A stretch of DNA of 7,400 bases from an uncultured Veillonella sp. (GTDB lineage: Bacteria; Bacillota; Negativicutes; Veillonellales; Veillonellaceae). The stretch lies in contig CAAFUD010000201.1 of assembly GCA_900766125.1 (NCBI GenBank), positions 1 to 7,400 of the forward strand, given 5' to 3'. Both the position numbers and the translations under genes were made by a program. The notes below the pieces were generated by a model. That model saw nothing but the letters and a program-made list of their open reading frames with translations. It did not search any database and had not been told where the DNA came from. Positions 1 to 5,384 of the stretch are shown piece after piece. Numbering within the stretch: position 1 is the first letter of the stretch; every line of letters starts with the position of its first letter.

Positions 1-39
1 AGATCTACACTCTTTCCCTACACGACGCTCTTCCGATCT
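1..39 (+). other. Illumina TruSeq/P5 adapter contamination at contig end
   Basis: These 39 bases match the 3' part of the Illumina universal (P5/TruSeq read 1) adapter and end in its diagnostic CGCTCTTCCGATCT. They are a sequencing artefact, not genome. The reading frame of the adjacent ClC gene starts making sense exactly at base 40, which agrees with a junction there. The adapter sequence is known to me; I have not run a search. Confidence 0.97.
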
Positions 40-282
40 GACGATAAAGGCAAAGATGACCATTACTATAAGCCAGCCTATGGCCCATTCCATGGTAATG
101 CCATCCATCAAACGCCAACGAATATGCTCTGACTCAAGGATTAAATAACGATATGTAGCACCACAAAAGCCTGCAATCACGCCCACAAGAGCGCCCTTCG
201 CAATGAGCTCCGTCAACAACATACGATTCATGGACATATCTGCTAAGGTAGAACTGCGCTTATTAAATTTCCATAGCCTCAT
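40..282 (-). CDS. ClC family chloride channel / H+/Cl- exchanger, N-terminal part (3' end cut off)
   Basis: This encodes the first 81 residues of a membrane protein; the rest is lost at the contig end. A short basic cytoplasmic N-terminus (residues 1-25, starting MRLWKFNKRSS) leads into a hydrophobic segment at about 27-48 containing ALVGVIAGFCGATYRYLI. This resembles the first membrane helix of ClC proteins, which usually carries a G.(L/V)VG..aG....fR pattern. A second hydrophobic stretch begins at about 67. ClC proteins move chloride, often against protons, across the inner membrane. The selectivity-filter motifs (GSGIP, GREGP) would lie beyond the break, so the family call rests on the N-terminus only. 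The ATG at 282 is chosen because GAGGAGG (289-295) sits 6 nt upstream. An in-frame ATG at 300 lies upstream of that ribosome binding site and is less likely. The gene has its own promoter at 348-376. Confidence 0.68.
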
Positions 283-347
283 ACCATTCCTCCTCAGCAT
301 TAACCAAAATTTAAACACTCGTGCATAAACTATGTATTCATATCCTT

Positions 348-376
348 AGTATACTTATGTAAACCATCATTTTCAA
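348..376 (-). promoter_or_regulatory. Sigma-70-type promoter of the ClC gene
   Basis: On the minus strand, TTGAAA (371-376) and TATACT (348-353) are separated by exactly 17 bp. Transcription would start near 341, giving a leader of about 58 nt before the ATG at 282. This is one of the two best promoter matches in the window. Confidence 0.7.
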
Positions 377-430
377 GAAACGATTACATACAACGTCAGT
401 TATCTAATTAGAAGACAACGCTACAAACGC

Positions 431-466
431 AAAGCTAGCCACCTCTACAATGAGATGGCTAGTTTT
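431..466 (-). terminator. Possible intrinsic terminator, perhaps bidirectional
   Basis: The arms CTAGCCACCTC (435-445) and GAGATGGCTAG (452-462) enclose a 6-nt loop. Read on the minus strand, the single unmatched position becomes a G-U wobble, so all 11 pairs form; the following bases are CTTTGCGTTTG, a moderate U-tract. Read on the plus strand there is one C-A mismatch and the tail is TTTTGTT. It separates the ClC promoter from upstream minus-strand transcription, including fucO. Confidence 0.55.
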
Positions 467-491
467 GTTAAGCAAGTGCGTAAATGTATTT

Positions 492-528
492 TCTTTACAT
501 ATTCGGAGGCATCTGAAATATGTAAAGA
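492..528. repeat. 11-bp perfect inverted repeat
   Basis: TCTTTACATAT (492-502) is matched by ATATGTAAAGA (518-528), with a 15-nt spacer. Allowing a one-base bulge extends the pairing into the spacer. There is no U-tract, so it is not a simple terminator. It could be an RNA stem in a small transcript or an operator. Confidence 0.5.
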
Positions 529-568
529 TTCTAAAGATGTAAAGTTCTTAGGGCTAGAGCTAGGCATC

Positions 569-620
569 ATTTAGACTATTAGATTATTTAGACTAGCAAA
601 GTATTTAGACTAGTCTAAAT
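569..620. repeat. Three direct repeats of ATTTAGACTA at 17-bp spacing, the last within an 18-bp palindrome
   Basis: ATTTAGACTA occurs at 569-578, 586-595 and 603-612, each start 17 bp from the next. The third copy continues into the perfect palindrome ATTTAGACTAGTCTAAAT (603-620). The regular spacing and the symmetrical end look like binding sites for a dimeric regulator. The array lies just downstream of a minus-strand TATAAT at 632-637. Confidence 0.7.
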
Positions 621-631
621 ATTGATACCAC

Positions 632-637
632 ATTATA
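632..637 (-). promoter_or_regulatory. Candidate -10 element for a small minus-strand transcript
   Basis: A perfect minus-strand TATAAT lies here, but the -35 region is poor: TTCATG gives the closest match at 18-bp spacing. A transcript from about 625 would cross the 17-bp-spaced repeats and could end at the hairpin at 431-466. The call is weak without expression data. Confidence 0.25.
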
Positions 638-691
638 GTATTAAATCTTATACATCATGAAACACTATATGCTAGCAAATCCTAAAATTCC

Positions 692-1843
692 TTAGAATAT
701 GGATTCATAGATACCAATGATTTCTTCCATAGATGCATCCCGTGGATTACCAGGTGTACATGCATCGTTGAACGCAGATTCAGCGAGGAATGGAATGTCT
801 TCTCGTTTTACGCCAGCTTCGCTTAATGATTTAGGAATGCCTACATCGTCAGCTAGTTTTTGGATCACATCGATAGCTGCTTGACGATATGTTTCTTGAT
901 CCATGCCGTCTACGTCAGGAACGCCCATAACGCGAGCGATTTCACGATATTTCTCGCCTGTAGCTGGAGCGTTAAATTTCAAGACTGCTGTTAACAGCAT
1001 GGCACACGCTTTACCATGAGGGATATCATACACAGCACTCAATGGATGTGCCATGGAGTGAACAATGCCGAGGCCTACGTTGGAGAAGCCCATACCTGCA
1101 ATATATTGACCAAGGGACATGGCTTCACGACCTGTGAAGTCACCAGCTACGGCGCTACGCAAAGAACGACCGATAATTTCAATAGCTTTCAAATGAAGCA
1201 TATCAGTGAGTTCCCATGCACCTTTTGTAATATAACCTTCTACGGCGTGAACAAGAGCATCCATGCCGGTAGATGCGCAAAGACCTGTTGGCATCGATGC
1301 GGACATATCAGGATCTACAATGGCTACGATTGGGATATCATGAGGGTCAACGCAAACGAATTTACGATTCTTTTCAACGTCTGTAATAACGTAGTTAATC
1401 GTAACCTCTGCTGCCGTACCAGATGTAGTAGACACAGCAATAATCGGCAAGCATGGATGTTTAGTAGGTGCCAATCCTTCAAGGCTACGCACATCGCTGA
1501 ACTCAGGATTTGTAATAATCGTAGCAATAGCTTTACTTGTATCGATAGCACTGCCACCGCCTACAGCAACGATAGCTTCAGCACCTGCCGCCTTACAAGC
1601 AGCCACACCAGATGTTACGTTTTCAATGGTTGGATTTGGCTTAATATTATCATATACATCGTAAGCAATGCCTGCCGCATCAAGTAGGTCTGTTACCTTT
1701 GTAGCCACCTTAAACTCAAACAAATCAGGTGTAGACGTAACAAGAACCTTTTTAAAATGGCGATTCTTAATTTCGTTCACAATCTCCTGAATCGCCCCTT
1801 GCCCAAAATAGGACGTACCGTTCAACATAATTCTCCGAGCCAT
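692..1843 (-). CDS. fucO: Lactaldehyde reductase (iron-dependent group III alcohol dehydrogenase)
   Basis: This 383-aa cytoplasmic enzyme reduces L-lactaldehyde to 1,2-propanediol with NADH, the fermentative fate of the aldehyde made from fucose or rhamnose. It matches E. coli FucO in length and over long stretches, for example NPEFSDVRSLEGL (112-124), GTAAEVTINYVITD (142-155) and KFVCVDPHDIP (161-171). The nucleotide-binding GGGSAID is at 95-101. The iron ligands D195, H199, H262 and H276 are all present, within DALVHAVEG, GIVHSMAHP and IPHG. The ATG at 1843 is preferred: AGGAG (1853-1857) is 9 nt upstream of it, but only 3 nt from an in-frame ATG at 1849 that would add two residues. No fucose or rhamnose genes are nearby, so in this organism it may serve another C2-C3 aldehyde. 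The nagZ terminator ends almost at its ribosome binding site. Confidence 0.9.
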   Translation of the reverse strand: MARRIMLNGTSYFGQGAIQEIVNEIKNRHFKKVLVTSTPDLFEFKVATKVTDLLDAAGIAYDVYDNIKPNPTIENVTSGVAACKAAGAEAIVAVGGGSAIDTSKAIATIITNPEFSDVRSLEGLAPTKHPCLPIIAVSTTSGTAAEVTINYVITDVEKNRKFVCVDPHDIPIVAIVDPDMSASMPTGLCASTGMDALVHAVEGYITKGAWELTDMLHLKAIEIIGRSLRSAVAGDFTGREAMSLGQYIAGMGFSNVGLGIVHSMAHPLSAVYDIPHGKACAMLLTAVLKFNAPATGEKYREIARVMGVPDVDGMDQETYRQAAIDVIQKLADDVGIPKSLSEAGVKREDIPFLAESAFNDACTPGNPRDASMEEIIGIYESIF

Positions 1844-1862
1844 ATACATTCACTCCTAACGA

Positions 1863-1918
1863 ATAAAAAATAAACCGATAGAGAATAACTATAATAAGTA
1901 ATTCTCTATCGGTTTATT
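1863..1918 (-). terminator. Strong intrinsic terminator downstream of nagZ
   Basis: This is a perfect 18-bp inverted repeat: arms 1869-1886 and 1901-1918, loop of 14 nt. On the minus strand the stem runs into TTTTTATTC (1862-1870). It lies 73 bp past the nagZ stop, and its tail ends about 5 nt before the fucO ribosome binding site. Confidence 0.88.
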
Positions 1919-1990
1919 AAAATCCTTGAAGCTGTGTTATGTATACACTATATAGTTTTATACAGAATGTAGAATACAAAAATTTCAATC

Positions 1991-3139
1991 TTACATGCCT
2001 CTACTCATTTTCATGAGCAAGATTCGTTTCACAGATTCATCGAGTCGTTCTTTAGAGATTCGGCCGTCTTTTACAGCTTTCATAAGGCCATTGTACGCCT
2101 CTTGCATGTGTTCGTACTCGTGGCATACGAGCAAGATATCGCTACCAGCTAAAATAGATTGAACCGCCATATCACCGAAGGTGTAGTGTTTAGCGAGAGC
2201 ACCCATATCCATATCATCCGTTACGACAACACCGTTATAGCCCATATCCTTGCGCAACCAGTCTGTAATGATAGTCTTAGATAGACTAGATGGATGGTCT
2301 GGATCGATTTGAGGGTACATCGCATGAGACACCATAATTGCATAGGTATTCGGTTTAGACTGTTTAACAAGGTCTACAAACACCTTCGTATCTTCATTCA
2401 GCAATGTTTTCTTAGATACTGGCACAACACTGGTATCAGCATGTAAATCCACGTCTGTTTTACCAATACCTGGGAAATGTTTGTAAGAATACCACAAGCC
2501 CGCTTCATCATAGGCCTTGCCTACTGCACTGGCATAGCGTACGACCTCATCAGGATTCGTACTAAAGGAACGACCATAGGTCAAGCCCAAGTCCGCTACA
2601 GGAGCAAAGTTAATATTGAATCCCAAGTCTTTAAGTTCCGTACCAGACTGTTTGGCCAAGGATACCGCTTGTTCAATAGGTTCTTTACCTAATTCTTCTG
2701 CAGGAGGAACCTTGATGAGCTGATCCTCCATGCGCGCCACCGCGCCCCCCTCTTGGTCGATGCCGATGAACAATGGAGTTAAACCGGCGCTTTTACCAGT
2801 TTTATTAATATCTGTAATGAGCGATTTCACTTGATCCTTTGACTCCATATTGCGGTCAAACAAGATGATGCCGCCCACGCGGTACTCATTGAGCATAAAC
2901 TTCGCATCATCGTTCAAGGTCTTGCCGTGGATACCAATCATCAACAATTGGCCTACCTTGTCCGCGTCAGACATATTAGCTACTAATTTGTCCACCTTTT
3001 CCTCTGGTGAAAGCTCGCTCTGTGCCACAGATTCATAGGTTACAGGCTCCGCCTTAGAAGTAAATGGATTATGTAAACCGCAGCCCGTTGTAAGCGCCAA
3101 TGCGCCAATCATCGTAGCCGCTACGATACGTCGAAACAT
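1991..3139 (-). CDS. nagZ: Beta-N-acetylhexosaminidase, GH3 family, lipoprotein (NagZ type)
   Basis: This 382-aa GH3 enzyme should release N-acetylglucosamine from peptidoglycan fragments. The N-terminus (MFRRIVAATMIGALALTTGC) has a basic start, a hydrophobic core and a cysteine at 20, which suggests a lipid anchor; the residue at -3 is Thr, so the lipobox is not ideal. The catalytic domain starts at about 50. Visible motifs are IDQEGGAVAR (127-136), FAPVADL (178-184), KHFPGIG (220-226) followed by D231-L-H233, the Asp-His pair used for acid/base catalysis in NagZ, and TDDMDMGA (307-314) around the nucleophilic aspartate. The family usually has DSH rather than DLH. The ATG at 3139 has GGAGG (3145-3149) 5 nt upstream; a TTG at 3151 would place that site inside the gene. 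Terminators on both sides and its own promoter make it monocistronic, although fucO could be read through. As an exported lipoprotein it may act in the periplasm, unlike the cytoplasmic E. coli NagZ. Confidence 0.9.
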   Translation of the reverse strand: MFRRIVAATMIGALALTTGCGLHNPFTSKAEPVTYESVAQSELSPEEKVDKLVANMSDADKVGQLLMIGIHGKTLNDDAKFMLNEYRVGGIILFDRNMESKDQVKSLITDINKTGKSAGLTPLFIGIDQEGGAVARMEDQLIKVPPAEELGKEPIEQAVSLAKQSGTELKDLGFNINFAPVADLGLTYGRSFSTNPDEVVRYASAVGKAYDEAGLWYSYKHFPGIGKTDVDLHADTSVVPVSKKTLLNEDTKVFVDLVKQSKPNTYAIMVSHAMYPQIDPDHPSSLSKTIITDWLRKDMGYNGVVVTDDMDMGALAKHYTFGDMAVQSILAGSDILLVCHEYEHMQEAYNGLMKAVKDGRISKERLDESVKRILLMKMSRGM

Positions 3140-3174
3140 ATATACCTCCAAAATCTCTAAAAAGTATTATGTAT

Positions 3175-3203
3175 AGTATATCAAATAATAAAGACAACCC
3201 CAA
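3175..3203 (-). promoter_or_regulatory. Promoter of nagZ, extended -10 type
   Basis: On the minus strand TGATATACT (3175-3183) gives an extended -10 (TGn plus TATACT), with TTGGGG (3198-3203) at 17 bp as a weak -35. The 16-mer TGATATACTATACATA (3168-3183) is repeated exactly at the exported-protein promoter (5924-5939). Transcription would start near 3168. Confidence 0.6.
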
Positions 3204-3235
3204 CAACGCCAATATATAGAGTGCATCGGTAGCGC

Positions 3236-3297
3236 AAAAAAGACTATTACCCAAAACCTACGAATATATACCGTATTGGTTCCAAGTAATAGTCTTT
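3236..3297 (-). terminator. Intrinsic terminator downstream of the [2Fe-2S] gene
   Basis: The arms AAAGACTATTAC (3239-3250) and GTAATAGTCTTT (3286-3297) pair perfectly over 12 bp. The 35-nt interior can itself fold, since CCAA and TACG blocks meet CGTA and TTGG. On the minus strand the stem ends in TCTTTTTT. Another 8-bp inverted repeat (3302-3309 with 3339-3346) lies between it and the stop codon. Confidence 0.82.
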
Positions 3298-3356
3298 ATA
3301 TAAGTTAAGGTCAAACTTACGATTAAATTTTGCTTGTACTTAACTTTTGCTTATCC

Positions 3357-3590
3357 TTAAATTTTACCTTGCTCTTTCATTTCTGCTAAGAGCTTTACGA
3401 TGCGAGGGCCACAGCCTTTACCACCGCAAGCACCTGTACCAGCACGAGTTGCTTCTTTTACCTCAGGAAATGTATGAGCACCATTCAAAATGGCTTCTTT
3501 AATCGTTTTACGTGTAATGCTACGGCATGTACACACCTTTGTAAGCTTATCCAGAATCGCCTCTGGCACTTGATTTTCTTCAAAATCCAT
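3357..3590 (-). CDS. BFD-like [2Fe-2S]-binding protein
   Basis: This 77-aa soluble protein has four cysteines in the Fer2_BFD pattern: C20-x-C22, then 32 residues, then C55-x4-C60. The second pair sits in TRAGTGACGGKGCGPRI (48-64), the form seen in the C-terminal or separate [2Fe-2S] subunits of FAD-dependent oxidoreductases (opine, sarcosine and proline dehydrogenase types) as well as in bacterioferritin-associated ferredoxin. It should carry one [2Fe-2S] cluster and pass electrons to or from a partner not found in this window. The ATG at 3590 has GAGG (3598-3601) 7 nt upstream; the frame stays open to 3635 but the extra residues look unlike the family. The gene is a single transcription unit with a strong terminator and an unusually repetitive upstream region. 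The exact partner cannot be told from sequence. Confidence 0.85.
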   Translation of the reverse strand: MDFEENQVPEAILDKLTKVCTCRSITRKTIKEAILNGAHTFPEVKEATRAGTGACGGKGCGPRIVKLLAEMKEQGKI

Positions 3591-3629
3591 ATATATTCCT
3601 CTTCTATTCACTTGAATATCTATATACTG

Positions 3630-3690
3630 TATCAATTTAATATATCGATTTACATATCAATTTAGTGGATTAATTTACTATATCAATAGT
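3630..3690. repeat. Five degenerate 10-bp repeats at 12-13 bp spacing upstream of the [2Fe-2S] gene
   Basis: On the plus strand the copies are TATCAATTTA (3630), TATCGATTTA (3643), TATCAATTTA (3655), GATTAATTTA (3668) and TATCAATAGT (3681), with steps of 13, 12, 13 and 13 bp. On the minus strand the unit reads TAAATTGATA. Related TCGATATA sequences recur at 3715-3722 and 3768-3775. The array lies between the candidate promoter at 3745 and the start codon. Confidence 0.6.
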
Positions 3691-3744
3691 ATCTAACCAT
3701 ACACTGTAACATTAATATATCGAAAATTTACGATTTCTATACAC

Positions 3745-3753
3745 AGTATATCA
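3745..3753 (-). promoter_or_regulatory. Candidate extended -10 for the [2Fe-2S] gene
   Basis: TGATATACT on the minus strand is identical to the extended -10 elements of nagZ and the exported-protein gene. No good -35 is present; the region where it should be is occupied by the palindrome at 3756-3785. The start would be near 3738, leaving a leader of about 150 nt. Further TGATA sequences inside the repeat array could act as nearer promoters. Confidence 0.45.
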
Positions 3754-3755
3754 TA

Positions 3756-3785
3756 TATTAGAAACTATATCGATAGTTTTTAATA
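3756..3785. promoter_or_regulatory. Imperfect 30-bp palindrome, possible operator
   Basis: The arms TATTAGAAACTAT (3756-3768) and ATAGTTTTTAATA (3773-3785) match at 12 of 13 positions around a 4-bp centre, ATCG. It covers the -35 position of the candidate promoter at 3745-3753, so a bound protein could block or recruit RNA polymerase. Confidence 0.45.
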
Positions 3786-3821
3786 TAAATATAATCATAA
3801 TTTTGTTCATACTTATAACAC

Positions 3822-3867
3822 AAAAAAGCCTCTACCATAGATTTATCACCTATACGATAGAGGCTTT
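3822..3867 (-). terminator. Intrinsic terminator downstream of the site-2-protease-like gene
   Basis: The arms AAAGCCTCTA (3825-3834) and TAGAGGCTTT (3858-3867) pair over 10 bp, with ATAG/CTAT pairing possible inside. On the minus strand the stem ends in GGCTTTTTTG. It begins 12 nt after the stop codon. Confidence 0.87.
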
Positions 3868-3879
3868 CACCAAATATAT

Positions 3880-4506
3880 TTATAAAATCGTCCCAATGAT
3901 TGCAAAGTAAATTTTGAAAATTGTTTGTTGCAATGGACGGATTACCATAGAAATAATCGGTGTATTAATAAGGATGATAAAGAAAATCAAGTTAATCATC
4001 CCTAATTGGTAATATTTAATTTGCCATTCTGTCGGTAGCCACGGCAAAATGATATTAAAACCAGGTAATGGTGGGAATGGAATTAAGCAGAAAATGGAAA
4101 GGCCGATGCTATACAAAATAATGTATTGCATAACCATTGGTAAACCCGGAGACTGCATAAGATTCAAATTACCCAAAAGTACGTATATGAAAGTAAATAC
4201 GAACCCTGTAATCAGGCCTGCTATAGGACCTGCAAAAGCAAGTAGGCTCATATCACGGCGTGGGTCTTTAAAGTAAGATGGATTAATAGCCATCCCTTTA
4301 GGCCATCCAAATCCAACTAGAATGATACAGATAGTACCTATTAAATCAAGGTGTGCCAAAGGAGATAATGTGAGGCGCCCCGCCATCCGAGGTGTTGGAT
4401 CGCCAAACCAGGTAGCTACTTTGGCCTCTGCATATCCAAAGACAGAAAAAACGATGATAATAGCAGGAATACTAGCTAATATCTGTATCGGATTTAAATC
4501 AAACAT
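3880..4506 (-). CDS. Site-2 protease (M50) fold membrane protein lacking the zinc-site residues
   Basis: This 208-aa polytopic inner-membrane protein has the length and conserved parts of bacterial M50 family proteins: GDPTPR (35-40), GRLTLSPLAHLDLIGT (43-58), FGWPK (66-70), AGPIAG (92-97) and IPFPPLPG (142-149). Active members have HExxH just before GDPTPR and an aspartate in PPLDG; together these hold the catalytic zinc. Here the HExxH position reads F23-G-Y-A-E27, and PPLDG reads PPLPG, with proline 148 in place of aspartate. The codons (TTT GGA TAT GCA GAG; CCT) each differ from the expected His, Glu or Asp codons, mostly by two or more bases, so sequencing error is unlikely. I infer a non-proteolytic member that may bind membrane substrates or partners. 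The ATG at 4506 follows AGGAG (4511-4515) after 4 nt. It is a single gene with a terminator directly downstream. Confidence 0.85.
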   Translation of the reverse strand: MFDLNPIQILASIPAIIIVFSVFGYAEAKVATWFGDPTPRMAGRLTLSPLAHLDLIGTICIILVGFGWPKGMAINPSYFKDPRRDMSLLAFAGPIAGLITGFVFTFIYVLLGNLNLMQSPGLPMVMQYIILYSIGLSIFCLIPFPPLPGFNIILPWLPTEWQIKYYQLGMINLIFFIILINTPIISMVIRPLQQTIFKIYFAIIGTIL

Positions 4507-4519
4507 AAAACTCCTTTAT

Positions 4520-4533
4520 ATGTTACCTAACAT
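4520..4533. promoter_or_regulatory. Palindrome in the leader of the site-2-protease-like gene
   Basis: ATGTTACCTAACAT has perfect 6-bp arms around CC and lies just upstream of the AAAGGAG ribosome binding site. A second symmetrical sequence, with arms CTATATAT and ATATATAG, is at 4543-4559. Either could be an operator, but AT-rich DNA makes chance palindromes common. Confidence 0.3.
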
Positions 4534-4543
4534 GTTTATGAAC

Positions 4544-4552
4544 TATATATCA
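4544..4552 (-). promoter_or_regulatory. Candidate extended -10 for the site-2-protease-like gene
   Basis: TGATATATA on the minus strand resembles the TGATATACT elements upstream of three other genes here. No convincing -35 is visible at 16-18 bp. The start would be near 4537, leaving about 30 nt of leader. Confidence 0.35.
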
Positions 4553-4592
4553 TATATAGATTACATAACACGTTGATGTATTACATAAATTC

Positions 4593-5363
4593 TTATTGTT
4601 TAGCTTCCCATGCGGTGTAGCCGTCTTGAATGCAACGAAGGGCATTCAATGTACGTGGATAGCCGATGTACGGCACGCATTGAGATGCGATGTTAATCAA
4701 ATATTGTTTACTGTTGCCTACGTTCAAATTGCCTTCTACGTGAGCCTTTAATTGAGGTTCACATCCACCTTGAGCTGCCAAGAAACAGAAGGTAATCATT
4801 TCACGGTGAGCCACACTCAAGCCTTTACGTGTGTAGTAGTCGCCGAACATATTAGCAAGCCACTTTTTGATGTGACGTGTATCTTCAGGACCTTCTTCGT
4901 AAGAATGACGCACAGATTCACCAAAGATTTCCACCTGTTTTTCTACGCCCTTTTCAAGACGAGATGCAGCAGTAATTGTACTGCGAGATGGATCCGCAAC
5001 AGTTTCCCCGCGATAGTCAAAAATCTTATTTGTGACCTTAAAGAATGGACGCACACGACCAATGCCAAGATATGGCACAGCTTGATAAAGGAGCTCTATT
5101 ACTTCATCGGGAATCAAGCCAAAGTTAAGTGCTGCTGGTAGCATCAACGCATATTCATCGACAGCAGATGCCCCCACTAATGTAGCAAGGATGGCCAAGA
5201 AGCGATCCTTGGCAGGCACATTACGACCCTCTTCGGTGATAACTTCATCGAACGCAAAATTATCAAATAAAACTTCAAACTCAGGGTCAATATAACCTGC
5301 AGGGGCCGCAATATCAGGGAACATGCGCTCCGTATAAGCTTGAGCAAATTCAGATTTAGACAT
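4593..5363 (-). CDS. Carboxymuconolactone decarboxylase family protein, two-domain
   Basis: This 256-aa soluble protein contains two copies of the CMD/AhpD-like helical domain. The first (about 50-115) includes PAKDRFLAILATLVGASAVDEY and PAALNFGLIPDEVIELLYQAVPYLGI. The second (about 183-245) includes HREMITFCFLAAQGGCEPQL, H208, GNLNVG (211-216) and SQCVPYIGYPRTLNAL. The second has the usual RE...L....G....QL..H pattern with C201 and H208. The first keeps the helices but lacks the Cys and His, so only the C-terminal domain looks catalytic. It has no CxxC, so it is not a typical AhpD disulfide reductase, and nothing nearby suggests protocatechuate breakdown; the substrate is unknown. The ATG at 5363 has GGAGG (5371-5375) 7 nt upstream; an upstream extension to 5417 runs through the hairpin and is rejected. 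It may be co-transcribed with the exported-protein gene 88 bp upstream. Confidence 0.85.
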   Translation of the reverse strand: MSKSEFAQAYTERMFPDIAAPAGYIDPEFEVLFDNFAFDEVITEEGRNVPAKDRFLAILATLVGASAVDEYALMLPAALNFGLIPDEVIELLYQAVPYLGIGRVRPFFKVTNKIFDYRGETVADPSRSTITAASRLEKGVEKQVEIFGESVRHSYEEGPEDTRHIKKWLANMFGDYYTRKGLSVAHREMITFCFLAAQGGCEPQLKAHVEGNLNVGNSKQYLINIASQCVPYIGYPRTLNALRCIQDGYTAWEAKQ

Positions 5364-5384
5364 AGGAAACCTCCATAAACAACA

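Larger units (their letters stand above)
301..691. other. Intergenic region between the ClC gene and fucO
   Basis: This spacer has no convincing gene. From low to high coordinates it holds the ClC promoter (348-376), a terminator-like hairpin (431-466), an 11-bp inverted repeat (492-528), the 17-bp-spaced repeats (569-620) and a minus-strand TATAAT (632-637). A 41-codon minus-strand frame (445-570, starting ATGATG) is open but has no ribosome binding site. The density of symmetrical elements suggests regulation or a small RNA rather than a decayed gene. Confidence 0.6.

Noticed and set aside
445..570. 41-codon minus-strand frame starting ATGATG between fucO and the ClC gene
   Set aside because: It has no ribosome binding site, its stop falls in the hairpin arm, and the residues match nothing I recognise. 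It is kept only as part of the small-transcript hypothesis.
1016..1687. Long open frame on the plus strand (223 codons) opposite fucO
   Set aside because: It lies wholly antisense to the well-supported fucO gene, has a Cys/Asn/Thr-rich composition typical of antisense frames, no ribosome binding site and no recognisable motif.
3069..3254. 61-codon hydrophobic minus-strand frame across the nagZ start
   Set aside because: It overlaps the nagZ 5' end, its promoter and the preceding terminator, and has no ribosome binding site; its hydrophobicity comes from AT-rich leader sequence.
3591..3635. 15-residue N-terminal extension of the [2Fe-2S] protein
   Set aside because: The extension runs across the ribosome binding site and repeat region and is unlike the family; the ATG at 3590 is well placed.
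3630..3690. CRISPR array at the short repeats
   Set aside because: The repeats are only 10 bp, degenerate and separated by 2-3 bp; there are no spacers of CRISPR length and no cas genes.
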